NCBI GenBank assembly: GCA_935421135.1
Contig: OW285187.1
Location: 18,848,429 to 18,912,428 of the forward strand
DNA: 64,000 bases
From: Bugulina stolonifera
Lineage: Eukaryota; Bryozoa; Gymnolaemata; Cheilostomatida; Bugulidae
Direction: 5' to 3'
This document shows positions 25,600 through 36,403 of the stretch, piece after piece; the first letter of the stretch is position 1, and every line of letters begins with the position of its first letter. The notes below the pieces were generated by a model. The model saw nothing but the letters and a program-made list of their open reading frames with translations, was not told the DNA's origin and ran no database searches. The position numbers were made by a program, and so were the translations under genes.

Positions 25600-27155
25600 G
25601 CTGACAGGATGGAGTGATTGTCAACGTAGAAGATGGGCCAAAACCATGGATCACAATACAGTGAGAATATGCACAGACTACACAGGATTGAGTAAACACA
25701 TTTTGAGAGAGATTCACCCAATGTCTACCATAGACAGTAGTATTGCTATACTTGGCCAAGGGGTGTTGTTCTCGAAGCTAATAGTGGGTTTTGGCAAATC
25801 CCTCTTACTGAAGAGTCAAGCAACCTGACTCACCCACTCAGGAAGATACCATTACCTGAGAATACCCCAAGGTTTATGCAGCTCACTAGAAACCTTTGTG
25901 GCAGAGATGAATACAGTTCTTGAAAGGGTTGAAGGAGTTGTCATACATATGGATGGCGTATTAGTGTTTGGTAATAGCGAACAGCAACATAATGAGAGAC
26001 TCCAGATTGTGTTAGACAGGTTACATAAAGCTGGCATGACTCTAAATAAAGCTAAGTGTAAGTTTGGTGTTCCTTCAGTTGTTATTGATAGCTCTGGAAG
26101 TCATGCAGGACCAAGATTACAAGAGGTCAACATGGCTTTCCAATGCCAAAGGATGTCCCAGCAGTTAAGAGCTTTCTTGGTTTTGCCAACCAATATGCGA
26201 AGTTCTCTAGTGAGCTAACAGATACCACAGCGCCCCTGAGGTCATTGTCAGGCAAAGATGTACCTTGGCTGTGGGGTAAGAAGCAGAAAAAAGCATTTGC
26301 CACAGTCAAGGAGATATTCAAAAACACTCCAGTGTTGGCCACATACACTGTAGATAGAGAAACAATTGTTACGAGTGACGCCAGCAACTTTGGTCTGGGT
26401 GCAATACTGAGTCAGATTCAGTCGGAGGGTACACGACGCTTGGTAGCACCTGCAAGTCGCTCACTGACTGAAACGGAGAAACGATATGCTGTTATAGAGG
26501 CGAGTCTGGGAGTTTGCTGAGCCATGGAGGAGTGTTCTAATAGAAGAATGTTCTAATAAAGACAGACCATAAGCCTTGAGATTCCAATATTCCATGCATC
26601 ACATGAGTGGCTCAAAGAATGTGTCTGCTGATGCACTGTCAAGATACACAGTTACAGAACCAAATAAAAGTGATATGGTGAGGATTGAAGAGATGGAGCA
26701 CTATATGGAAGAGCTTGTAAAACCAAATGGTTCAGATCAACGCCTAGAATGCTTGAGAAGCGAGCAAAGAACAGATGAGGTATTGTCACGCGTGATTAAG
26801 TTTGTGGAAGGTGGGTTACCAGCCTATCCTTCCTATGAGGATGTCCTTGTGAAGCGCTATTTTTGACAGAATGGGCCTGCTCACTATGAATAAAGGGTTT
26901 CTCATGCTTGGTAGCAGGCTAGTAATACCGTTATCACAGAGAAGTCAGACATTGCACGATTTACACAGGGGGCATCTAAGAATCACGGAATGCCTTTGGT
27001 GGCCCAATAAACCTAAAGCCGTTGAGGAGATAGTAAAAACATGCAAAGAGTGTGCCACACATGTCAATGGAACAATGGAGTCTCTGGGACTCCTCGGCCA
27101 CGCTTTCAACTTGGCCTGGATCTTTCTGCATGGCAAATACAGTTTGAGGTAATAA
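25600..27155 (+). pseudogene. Gypsy-3: decayed Ty3/gypsy pol relic (RT, RNase H, integrase zinc finger)
   Basis: Pieces appear in consecutive but shifted frames. An RT segment near 25,770 contains EANSGFWQIPL. At 25,898-26,218 the catalytic box reads HMDGVLVFG, so the second catalytic Asp is Gly. RNase H follows at 26,143-26,520 (SDASNFGLGA, EKRYAVIE), then the connection with SADALSRY at 26,576-26,866, and the integrase HHCC zinc finger at 26,871-27,152 (LHRGHLR...CKECATH). Several stops and frameshifts make it non-functional, and no DDE core or LTRs were found. It lies in rhophilin intron 6, antisense to the gene. Confidence 0.75.
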
Positions 27156-27745
27156 AACTTCGGGGTTGGTTGTAGAATGAGATGTCCGATGAGTTCATCA
27201 AATGCTACCTTCCAGTTGCTGTAGTCCAGTACGTTTCCACTGAATACAGGTGGGGTTGGTGTGGGTCACTTTTCAAACATCACATGGCTCTGGTGAAATT
27301 GAGCTACTTTTCGAGACTACTGGGATTCCTCGTCGCCTGATGAGTCTTCATCACTAGATCAAGGCATTTCCCGCAGCATCGTCTGCAACTCGGCTTTGCA
27401 TTTTTTCTTAACGGCCTTCTCATGGTAACGAGAGTCGGTGTATGCAGGTTGACGAGAGAGCTTTCTTTCTGAGTTGGGGAATCTTTCATGTAGAGAGCCA
27501 CGTGTAGTCTCATTAGTTGGATCTGTCTTCACTTTAGACTTCATCTCAACACTTCCATCAATCAGTGCTTGGCAGTGCTCAACCATCTCAAGTAAGTGGT
27601 GTTTCAATTCCTTCTTCTTGCCGTTGGCCGGCAACCCATCGTGGCCCAGCCTGCTGCGGAATTGTTTCACAGTCATGCATTCCAATGTCTCCAGATACAG
27701 GTGGTTCATATTACTGCGGTTGCTTGATATCACCAACGATGACAA
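27100..27745 (-). pseudogene. BEL/Pao-like gag relic with SAP-like motif
   Basis: The minus-strand frame 27,745-27,359 encodes MTVKQFRSRLGHDGLPANGK, a SAP-type helix-extended-helix pattern (LTVxxLrxxLxxxGLpxxGxK), then a basic region. An in-frame TGA at 27,359-27,361 is followed in the same frame by an acidic Ser/Asp/Glu tail. Farther down the strand (about 27,240-27,120) another frame encodes PPVFSGNVLDYSNWKVAFDE and PTPKFYYLKLYLP. These resemble the gag region of Pao/BEL retroelements (LPxFsGdpleYxxFxxxFxxxI...Kl.YLxxyL). The right piece abuts Gypsy-3 head-on at about 27.1 kb. The SAP plus Pao-gag pairing is an inference from adjacency. Confidence 0.5.
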
Positions 27746-28635
27746 AATAATTTGCGATGATAATAGAACAAACCAATAAATATGATATTACTTATTACAG
27801 AAGTGTATTGCAATGTGTAGTAATACCATAAACCAGCAATATTGTTCAATGGTTAGAGTTGTCTACACACAATGCTCAAATGCAAACCCATTTGACACAA
27901 ACAAGCACGCAATGTTAACCACAATGATGGAAAACCATGGATCAACACACAAAATGCAGCGGTTGATACCAATGTAAGCCCACAAATACCGAGAACATAA
28001 TACAAGCAAATCAATCTACACTGTTGGAAACTACATAAACACCGTTACATATACAGGTATCAATGTCATTCAAATCAAAAACTGCAGTCTACAAAATGAC
28101 AATCTATAATCTTCCCTTATGGTAAATATACAACAATTTCAAATCACGGTGTCAAATGAACAAATATCAAAGAAACCAATGTGTGATCGACCAAAAATAT
28201 ATTTCCACAAAGATAAGATGTAAACAATCAAGACAACAAAGCAGGTTAATGACAATGAAACAAGTTAATGCTGCTCACATGTATACTTGAAAGCTGGGAG
28301 TTTTCTGCAGGGCATGCGCAGCGCTGATTTATCTGAAACACCAGTGCTTACTAAAGTAAAAGCGCAGTTGCACCGTCGCGCAGATATCCACCCGACTCAA
28401 CACCAGCCAGACCGACAAAATTTGTAAACAAAATTCCTCTACAGCACAGTCCTGTTTTCACAAAAAACAGTAGTTTTTGATAGCCACAGTATATATACAA
28501 CGTCCATAAATTAGGTAATGTGACTAGTCACATAATATTAGTGTATTATTAAAGTTAGACTGTCAGTTAGTACAATTAGCATCTTCATAGGAGTAGCAGA
28601 TGAACTGTGAGAGCAGGTTTTGTAACGTCACTATT
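27746..28635. other. Intronic DNA; GC-richer patch near 28.3-28.4 kb
   Basis: No coding sequence is supported. A patch at about 28,310-28,400 (GCATGCGCAGCGC, CGTCGCGCAG) is richer in CpG than its surroundings and might be an old promoter or LTR, perhaps of the gag relic, but no TATA or repeat partner is evident. Confidence 0.35.
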
Positions 28636-28639
28636 TTTA

Positions 28640-29069
28640 CAAGAATTCCACCAGATTGATTGCTAAACACTTAAATCAGAACCATACAACAGTTGATCAG
28701 ATTTTAACTAATAATTTAGGAACGAAGAAACTTTTTGCAAAGTTTGTGCCAATGAACCTCACTTTTGAACAGAAAGAGAGCAGAAGAGACATTAGCGCCT
28801 TCTCATATTGGGCTTTCCATAGAGACTTCCTGACTTAAAAAACATAACGGTTGAACCACAGCCTCCATATTCTTTATACTTGAATCCCTGCGACTTATTT
28901 CTATTCCCAAAACTTGAAATTCATCACAAGGGGACACTTTAAAGATTTAGCGAAAATCAAAATGGTTGTGACGGACCAAGTAAAGGCAATAACAGTCTCC
29001 GAGTTCCAGCTCTGCTATGAGAAATGGGAGCAGCGTCTAATGCGCTGTGTGGCTTCCCAAGATAATTAA
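28640..29069 (+). pseudogene. Mariner transposase relic with internal deletion
   Basis: The N-terminal half (28,656-28,790) carries TVDQILTNNLGTKKLFAKFVP and FEQKESRRD, the end of the DNA-binding domain and linker of mariner transposases. The C-terminal part (28,855-29,069) has PPYSLYLNPCDLFLFPKL, containing the third catalytic Asp (the PCD block), then a KAITVSEFQ/YEKWEQRLMRCVAS tail ending TAA. The middle of the catalytic core, with the first two Asp residues, is missing. Frames shift between pieces. Confidence 0.75.
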
Positions 29070-29154
29070 GTTATAATAAGATAATGGCAGACCCCCAATT
29101 CTGAGTATGTCGGTGGTATTTTATACCACAGCTAGGTGTGTCTTACTTTATAGT

Positions 29155-29490
29155 GGTGTGTGAGCTTACCAACTTCTCACCACCATTCTTCAGTCACTGC
29201 CTGTGATGAACACAGCGTGAAGCACTGCTACAAGGCCGGAACAGACAGTGCTGGTGCTGCCGTTGGTCACCTGCTCCGTCATGATGTGCTGCTCTTGTAT
29301 CGAAGAGGGCAGCGGTGGATCTTTATCCTGCATACAGATGAGATACACATAGGGGACCTCCATTATTTAAGTCCTGATCCGCAGGGATGGAGTGGCCAGC
29401 CTAAGCCTGAACAGCTTGTCAAAGCCGGTGAATCGAACCCCGGCTGTCTGGACTAGAGGTAAGCATCTTAACCCCTAGGCCATACCCAAG
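29155..29490 (-). repeat. SINE with tRNA-derived head
   Basis: On the minus strand, TGGCCTAGGGG (29,472-29,482) is an A box and GGTTCGATTC (29,430-29,439) is a B box in a tRNA-like 75-nt head, followed by a body of about 250 bp. The body includes a distinctive GGACCTCCATTATTTAAGTC block (29,354-29,373, plus-strand text). No A-rich tail was identified. It lies in rhophilin intron 6. Confidence 0.6.
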
Positions 29491-30366
29491 ATAAGTATTT
29501 TGAAGGAGATAGACTTAATTTGTGAATTAATTGTAAATAAATAGCCTAGTATAACAAGTCGCAGGTGTGTGACTTCTGTTAACAACTGTTCCTCAAGACA
29601 ACTGTTTATATACATATACATTTGAGCTGTGCTATTTGTGCGACTACTTTCAATACCATTTATGTTAATGGAGATGGTATAGACTGCTTATATTTGTTAA
29701 CAGACATAAGCTATTTAATGTGACAGTTTGTGGTGGAGAGTAATATCTAACACACCCCATTATTATTGTAGTGTGCAGCAGTAGTATATACTTAATTATC
29801 AAGATTGTTAGATCTATATTCTATGATGTCACAAACCTCAGATTATTATTATGGGCAAGTCTTATCTCACTACTAATCGTCATAAAACAAGACACTTAGT
29901 CAATGTTCTTTAGTTGACTTTGCTGGCTGGCGAGTGGCTTCTGCGTTATGAGTAGGTCAGCGTCGTTGCCCTCTTTACCGTATGAGCATATTGTTGTCGG
30001 TATATCTGGTTTGACTGGCAATATACATGTACATCTGTCCTAGCACAGTATTGACTATAGTAAACTGTATATTCTATGTGGATAGCATGCATCTTCACTG
30101 GCATCCGATCTATTTTATTTGCACTTTCAATGACACCGTCAAGACTGTTCAATTGGATGGGATAAGTTTCAAAGAATCATACAAGAACATCATATTCTAA
30201 ATTTCCGAGTCATTCCATAAAATTCTGGAGAAAGAAGTTGTTTCCTCCATTATATGTAGCGTCATACTCCAACATAATTGCCCAACCACAAATAGACCTA
30301 AGGCTACGCTAAATTACGTAATATTGCTACTAATTGAAATGGACTTGTTGGCATAAGTGGACATAC

Positions 30367-30520
30367 CAAATCAGCAAAGAAGTCTGGAACTTTCACCAGG
30401 GCGAAGTCTTCTATCATTATCTGAACAGGTCGCATTGTATTGGGAACTATAGGGGGTGCAGAGACAAATATATCTTCAAAATCCGTCTCACCACTAACCT
30501 CTGCCAACAAACGGTGTGCG
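30367..30520 (-). CDS. RHPN: Rhophilin exon 6: end of BRO1 domain
   Basis: This 154-nt exon has acceptor ATTACAG and donor TTG|GTATGT. It receives two bases (AA) from exon 5 to make the junction codon Asn, and leaves in phase 0. It encodes AHRLLAEVSGETDFEDIF, then APPIVPNTMRPVQIM and VPDFFADL. This matches the rhophilin segment linking the last BRO1 helix to the PDZ, which ends in a (V)xDFFxxL motif immediately before GPxSVFS of the next exon. Phase and sequence agree on both sides. Confidence 0.9.
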
Positions 30521-30889
30521 CTGTAATAAATTGTACAATATGCATTAGGCCTAAAAAGTACTCCGGCTTAATTCCAAAATCTATATTACACACATTTTAT
30601 GACGGACCTGCACAGGGTTTCAGTGTAGATCAATTTTGGCAGCGGAAATCTTGAACTTTCCACGTTCCATTAATTAATAGTGTATTATTCTATGTGGTAT
30701 TTCTTAAGGTTTCAATAGCATGAGGCTTGGTTCTTCATCTCACACTTTCTCGCATGCCTCGGTTTTCTCTTTCCCACCAACATGGAAGGGGACGGTGACT
30801 GTCAGGTTGTTGATGTTGATGAGGTACTACTAATGAGCAGGTGGTGTGTCATTTGATCTATAGTATGTTATGGTATAAAAAACTTATCA

Positions 30890-31125
30890 ATTTTACTTCC
30901 CGCTATTAATCCCAGGTAAGAAAGCAAAGATCTAAAAAGATCTGCACTTTTTATAATTTGGGGTGGAGAAGGCACTTCACCAATGGCAAAGTTACTGAAG
31001 TAGCACAGGAGCATTATAGGGTTGGATGCCCTTTCAAACACCACCAATGACCCTTATGGGAATCGAACCTGGGACTCCCACATGAAAGTCCAGAGCCCTT
31101 ACCACTGGGCCACGGCAGCTCCCCA
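30890..31125 (-). repeat. SINE with tRNA-derived head
   Basis: The A box TGGCCCAGTGG (31,102-31,112) and B box GGTTCGATTCC (31,059-31,069) on the minus strand are spaced as in tRNA. A body follows with GAAAGGGCATCCAACCC and TTTGCCATTGGTGAAGTGCC. Downstream AATAATCCC/ATAAAA-rich sequence may be the tail. It is a different body from the SINE at 29.3 kb. Located in rhophilin intron 5. Confidence 0.65.
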
Positions 31126-31508
31126 TAGCATGTTATGGTATACTAGCACGCATATTTATACATGATTGCTTTGTTCATCAACAGCCAGGTACAAATGCTA
31201 AAATAAAAATAGTTTTGATCAAATAAATATTATTTTTCATGTTTCATGTTTTATGTTAATACTTGGACTTGTAGCTAGCTTCTTTAAATTTCGAATTGTC
31301 ATTCAACTTTTCCTTATTAATTAGCCCATTATAAAGATAACCAGGAGCCCTAAGAAGTGTTTACTGTGCATGTGGGAAAAATATTACATCAATTTTGACC
31401 AGACAAATCAAAGTCTGAACTTATTACTACATGTAGGCAAACACGCAGTGCAAACTTCGCATAGTTTTCAAGCTGTTGAACAGATCAAAAAATAAAATGG
31501 TTATACGC

Positions 31509-31535
31509 GGGGGGGGGGGGGGGGGGGGAGGGGGC
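31509..31535 (+). repeat. Homopolymer G run (20 G, then A and 5 G)
   Basis: Twenty consecutive G, then AG and more G. It could fold as a G-quadruplex and is a likely sequencing or assembly length error spot. Confidence 0.9.
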
Positions 31536-31683
31536 GTTTAAGAAGTTCCAGGAATGTTTCTGTAATTGCAAAACTACATGTAGCTTGTGCACGAACTTTT
31601 GGTAATTGTCAGCCCCATGTCTTCTAAGTATATGTTTAGAAAGCTGTTACTGTGCAACACATGGTTCCCTACTTATAGCCTTA

Positions 31684-32345
31684 AATTTAACGTGACTTTG
31701 ACATCACTTCACTAATTTTGCAAAGACGGCTGAATTTTTTATTGTTGAAGAGCGGAGGTGTGTAATAAAATTCTTAGTTAATGCTGAAAATCAACCAAAG
31801 AAAATTGTTGAAATGATGCAAAAAACCTTTGGGGATACTGGGCTATTTCAACCAGTAGTTTATGAGCGTGTCAAGATATTCAGGGAGGGTCAAACGAGTC
31901 TTAAATACAATGCCAGGTGTGGAAGACCATCAAAAAGCAGAAGTGAAGAAAACATCAATCTGATGCGTGAAAAAATCTACCAAGACAGGCATCTCACAGT
32001 CGGAGAACTATCCACCGTGACTGGATTGTCACTAGGATCAGTTCGCAGTACGCTGAAACAAGATTTAGGGATGAGATGAGTTGTAGCAAAGTTCAATCCA
32101 AAACTTCTAACAGATGATTAGAAAGAAAGGAGGTTAAGAATTGGCACTCAATGGAAACAGTTTCAGGAGTCTAATAGTGATTTTATTGATTCGATAGTAA
32201 TAAAATTTCAACAATTTTTTTTGGTTTATTTCCAGTGTTTACCAAGAATTCTGTTACACACCTCTGCTCTTCAACAACAGAAAATTCAACTATCTTTGCA
32301 AAATTAGTAAAGTGATGTCAAGGTCAAGTTAATGTATCAGTTGTC
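31684..32345 (+). pseudogene. Mariner-derived foldback with partial transposase
   Basis: A plus-strand open region from about 31,740 encodes VEERRCVIKFLVNAENQPKK, then FGDTGLFQPVVYERVKIFREG, CGRPSKSRSEEN and LSTVTGLSLGSVRSTLKQDL, the bipartite helix-turn-helix DNA-binding part of a mariner-type transposase. It continues past TGA and TAG stops with AKFNPKLLTDD and KERRLRIG, then breaks off near 32,195. From 32,345 back to about 32,205 the minus strand repeats the element's 5' end, including the start of the coding region (VVEEQRCVTEFLVN). The element therefore has inverted arms of about 140 bp and no catalytic core. Confidence 0.7.
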
Positions 32346-32656
32346 TTTATGTTGGTTTAAATGAATTATAATGTTGAAATGCCATTTACATTGAACTACA
32401 ATTACAATGCTCAAATTTCCATAGTAGGAGATTAAAATAGCAACAGAGTCAACCATCTATGGGTTTGGAGGTTAAGAAGATTAACTGAATTGCTCAAACC
32501 ATGTGGCAGAACCAATTCGACATCTTTAGATACACATTTCAAGGTTCTAAAGAAGGACATTGCTCAGTAGATAAGCAGGTATCATTTAATTATATGACTT
32601 ATACAGGGCTTGGCATACATAGCATTTGCTTTTAGTTCAACTGTCACCATACTTAC

Positions 32657-32897
32657 TTCTCCAATGCTGTGTGAACTACCTTCCGAAATACATCATCATT
32701 GGTTCTGAGCATACGGCAAAAGCTATAGTCCTTCTCAACCGCCTCATTCAGTGATATGGAGTAACTTAGATGCAACCTGATATACTGCTTCTGAGTCGCA
32801 AATTCTTCAGTATACACTAAAGTGTTACCGCCACTGACATTGGCCTTTGTAACCCTCTCTAGTGTTCTCCTAACCTCCCTGAATGGTGGCATCAAGT
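32657..32897 (-). CDS. RHPN: Rhophilin exon 5: C-terminal helices of BRO1 domain
   Basis: This 241-nt exon lies between acceptor TTATTCAG and donor GAGAA|GTAAGT. It takes one base from exon 4 (junction codon Asp) and passes two bases to exon 6. It encodes LMPPFREVRRTLERVTKAN, then KQYIRLHLSYSISLNEAVEK and CRMLRTNDDVFRKVVHTALE. Human rhophilins have a comparable amphipathic helix pair (HLxxAxxxHEExxRxxxLCKxLR) near the end of BRO1. Sequence conservation is moderate, but splice phases fit exactly. Confidence 0.85.
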
Positions 32898-34027
32898 CTG
32901 AATAATAAGCAAGCACATGTATTAAGCACATGTACGAGTACATAGTAGAATCATTAACATGGCACACAAACTAGGTATTGGACTGGTTTACCATTTGAGT
33001 TCAAAAGATAGAGTATGGTATATGTGTTGATTCATATACATGTACATGTAGGTTGGCTTACCCGAAGGATTTTGTCGAGGAATTTTGTTCAACTATTCAA
33101 ACATTCTGGAGACTTACATAGATATTACGTGGATCAGCGTAATTTTTATTGATAACCTTGAGGAGTGTCTAGTCCCCAGACTATCCATGCAGAATATGTA
33201 GGATCTTAAAGTCGCATAGACCTTTGTAAATTTTCAAATGTGTAATCGAATGTCTTGCTTATGGTGAGAGGAGTTGGAAGTGCAAAGTATTATAGAAAAG
33301 AGAGAAAGTCTTTAAATGGAATTGAGTGAAACCAAGTACTTTGCATGATATCACGGTCAAAGGAGTTATTGTGGAAGTCAGATTGTGGGTGCATTTGCTA
33401 ACTTAAAGTTCACCTATGTCAAAATAATATACTGACTGACTATTGAGCTAACTAGCTAACTACATGTAACTACAAATTAAGCAACGGTAATAGAAAACAG
33501 TCTATGTACTAGGAACCAACTAAAATTAGCGCATGACTAGAGAAAGCATCTCAGAAATGGTTGGTAACCACAGGAGTGACAGATTTAGTATTATATTGTA
33601 TTAAGGCAGATTTACATTATAAAATATTATAGGCATGTATTACTGATATTACAGACAAAGACAGAGCAAATGGCACCAAGAAAAAAGTAGCACCAACGTG
33701 AAGTTAAGGAACTAGAGGAGGAACTTCCCGGTGTGCACGTCCAAGCACTTTCGGAGTTGATTGATAGAGAAGTGAGGATCTAATAAGAATGTTGTGCAAT
33801 AAGAAGGTCCCTGTCTCACTCAAAGATCTCATATTTAAAATATCAATTAGACCCACCCTCCATTATGGCAACTAAACCTGAATCATTATTCAATGTTAAG
33901 ATACACCCATGGCGTCAATGGGAGGACCATGTAAAAAATGAAGATATCAGAGAGGAAGCAAAGGTCAAGCGAATACTTGTGAATGCCAAGAAAAAGGAAA
34001 CACCGTGTTGATCTCCTTTAATTCAAA
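32898..34027. other. Intronic DNA, no gene seen
   Basis: Start of rhophilin intron 4 as read on the plus strand. It has short ACATGTA tracts at about 33,045 and no ORF with a recognizable motif. Confidence 0.5.
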
Positions 34028-34258
34028 TGGACTATTCTGCAGTGGATGGCAATTAGAAACCTCCTTTCACATGTCCAAAAACAACGCCCGTAGCCAAACG
34101 CAAAATTGTGCACAGTGACTGGATAATAAAACTTATTGCTTATTTTATCGTAAAACAGTAATTATTAATTTCTATATTCTATTCCATGCACAGGCTTACA
34201 CTAATCATTGGACATGTGAAAGGAGGTTTCGAATTGCCATCTCCTGCAGAATAGTCCA
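34028..34258. repeat. Foldback/MITE-like element with ~50-bp inverted arms
   Basis: TGGACTATTCTGCAG...GGCAATT(A)GAAACCTCC at 34,028-34,077 reappears inverted at 34,208-34,258, about 90% identical, with a 130-bp AT-rich spacer. No coding sequence. The target-site duplication is unclear. Confidence 0.65.
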
Positions 34259-34385
34259 CTTCTGATTGGACAGTGGACATTTTTGAAAACTGCTCCAAAA
34301 ACATGTTTACAGGTTGTATTTTTTACTTTTAGTGACAAATTTGAAAGGTTCATATTAGCAGGAATAGTTTAACAACAGGAACCAC

Positions 34386-34735
34386 ATGAAAGAATTAGCG
34401 CAGACGGAACGAGTAGTGGGGCCAGTAAGGCTCATCACAGAAGAAGTCGAAATACAACTGGAAAAGATGTAGAACACGAAAGCAACTGGACCAGACGAGT
34501 TCCCAATAGAAGTAGTGAAGAGTCTAGGTTGCACAGGAGTATCCTGGATGAAAGCTGTCCTGCAGGATATACTAAGAAACGGAATACCACCGGAATGGAG
34601 GAGTAAACTCACACCACCGTATAAGCAGAAGGGAGATCCTCTGAACTGCTCAAACTATAGAGGAATTAAGCTGCTTAGTCACTGTCTGAAGCTGTGGGAG
34701 CGAGTGATAGAGGCGAGGGTAAGAGAATTAGTAAA
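34386..34735 (+). pseudogene. LINE reverse-transcriptase N-terminal relic
   Basis: The frame encodes KATGPDEFPIEVVKSLG, IPPEWR, PPYKQKGDPLNCSNYRGIKLL and KLWERVIEARVRELV, the fingers/first palm segments (KAxGPDxIPxExxK, KGDxxxxxNYRGIxLL) typical of many endonuclease-type LINEs. An in-frame TAG at 34,470 precedes the NTKATGPDE block. The sequence breaks before the catalytic YxDD. It lies in rhophilin intron 4. Confidence 0.65.
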
Positions 34736-34904
34736 AGCACCGTTGGGTTGCTCCAACTCCGTCTCCGACAATAGGGATCTCCAATACCGACACCGACTTT
34801 TGTTTTTATACTACACCAAGTTGGGCAGAAAAAACGGAGTTGGTGTCGGAGTTGGTGTAATGTAAATGCAGCTTAAGCTATTGGAAATTATACTTCAAAT
34901 TAAA

Positions 34905-35520
34905 ATTTTGAATAGCTAGTGCTAGGGAAGGTTTTTCCCATAATAAAGCTTTAGGTTTATCATCAATAATCTAGAACCAATCCTAGATTTGCAAACCAAA
35001 TGCTAGCTATAATTATAATACTGATTTCTGATTGGTCAATACCCGCAGACTTGTCGGAGTAACCCAGCACTGTTGGGTTGCTCCGACTCAGTCTCTGACA
35101 ATAAGGATTTGGGCAGAAAAGACGGATTTGGTGTCGGAGTTGGTGCAATGTAAACGCAGCTTAACACCAACTCTAACATCAACTCCAACACCAACTCCAA
35201 CATCAACTCCAACACCAACTCCAACACCAACTCCAACACCAACTCCGATTTCAACTCCAACACCAATTCCAACACCAACACCAGATGGAGCAACCCAACA
35301 GTGCTGGGTTACTCTGACAAGTTGGCGAGTATTCGCCAATCAGAAATTAGTATTTTAATTATATCTAGCATCTGTTTTGTAAATCTAGGATTGGCTCTGA
35401 ATTATTGATGATAAACCTAAAGCTTTATTATGGGAAGATTTTTGCTAGCACTAATTATCAAAAATGATTATAGTAAGTAAGCTTAAGCCACTACTGTCGC
35501 ACTATTCAATAGTTGAAAAA
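34905..35520. repeat. Foldback element with ~180-bp inverted arms and a simple-repeat core
   Basis: The left arm (about 34,915-35,090: CCCATAATAAAGCTTTAGG, CAATCCTAGATTTGC, TGATTGG, GTAACCCAGCACTGTTGGGT) is repeated inverted at about 35,285-35,455. The core holds a (CCAACACCAACT)-type hexameric/dodecameric array at 35,161-35,280 and GGAGTTGGTG(C/T)AATGTAAA(C/T)GCAGC. A related shorter copy is at 42,845-43,200. ORFs across the core are low-complexity Thr-Pro or Val-Gly repeats and not genes. Confidence 0.7.
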
Positions 35521-35658
35521 TAGTATTGTTCATCCTATTTTAGTAAGATTGATGTGTTGCTTGTGTTTGGAAACCTAGCTGCTGCCAAGAAAACCCTCTC
35601 CTTCAATTTGTAGCCTATGTATGTATGTTGGGAATTTTGGAAGCACTCAAGCGGTTAA

Positions 35659-35905
35659 TAGGCGTATTCGGAAACTGGTACTGGTTCATATAGCACTGGT
35701 CTAACTATCCGAATGCAGCTTGAGCGTTCAGGCGTGACTAATGCTTGCTCTGAAGGGAAATCCCCTCGCTAAGTGAATATATTTTATATTATTATTGCCA
35801 GGCACGGCTTGCCTTGCGTTATAGCTAGCGCTATATTATTGAATAAAATATATTGTTATTGCCGCAGATTGCTATTTATAAGCTTGCACGGTGCAATATC
35901 CGAAT
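35659..35905. repeat. MITE interrupted by Gypsy-1 (left part)
   Basis: The element begins with TAGGCGTATTCGGA (35,659-35,672). Its inverted partner TCCGAATACGCCTA is split by Gypsy-1: TCCGAAT at 35,899-35,905 and, after the target duplication, ACGCCTA at 42,554-42,560. Without Gypsy-1 the MITE would be about 254 bp with perfect 14-bp terminal inverted repeats. Confidence 0.75.
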
Positions 35906-36104
35906 TGTGGGATTATAGTCTAGAGGTCAACGCATATGACGAAGCCGCCTATAGGATACAGAGACAAGCGCTAGCCAATAGGATCGAGATACGAGACTGA
36001 GGCATAGAATACAGGAGCGAACACACGGCACTTCGATTCATACTACTGGTGAGTCTAGACGTGTTGTTAAAGCTATCCATATTATATTATATCTTGACTT
36101 GACA
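35906..36104 (+). mobile_element. Gypsy-1 5' LTR (199 bp)
   Basis: It starts TGTGGGATTATAG and ends CTTGACTTGACA, and reads as identical to 42,351-42,549. It is flanked by GAAT target duplications at 35,902-35,905 and 42,550-42,553. A consensus splice donor CTG|GTGAGT sits at 36,049, 143 bp into the LTR. TGGTACCACGGGTGGGG directly follows the LTR and is the candidate primer-binding site, tRNA not identified. Confidence 0.95.
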
Positions 36105-36403
36105 TGGTACCACGGGTGGGGTAGCAGTGTTTTCAAGTTATAGATATACTGTTCTACTGGATAGACTTTTTCGAGGAGAGAGGCGATCAACAGAGGAGGA
36201 GAGAGAGGAGAGGACAGAGAGAGAGATTTTCATTATTTATTGTTGTTATTAATAGTTATTGGGAACAGTGAGTTTCAGAGAGATTATCATTAGATTATAG
36301 AGGAGAGAGAAGAGGAGTGAGGTTGTATACTTATACTAACTTAATTATTTATTAAAAGAGAGAAAATAAGGAGATACTTTAAAATTAAAATAAATTGCAA
36401 ACA

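Noticed and set aside
35032..35358. ORFs of Thr-Pro or Val-Gly/Leu-Glu repeats on both strands
   Set aside because: They are translations of a CCAACACCAACT-type simple repeat inside a foldback element.
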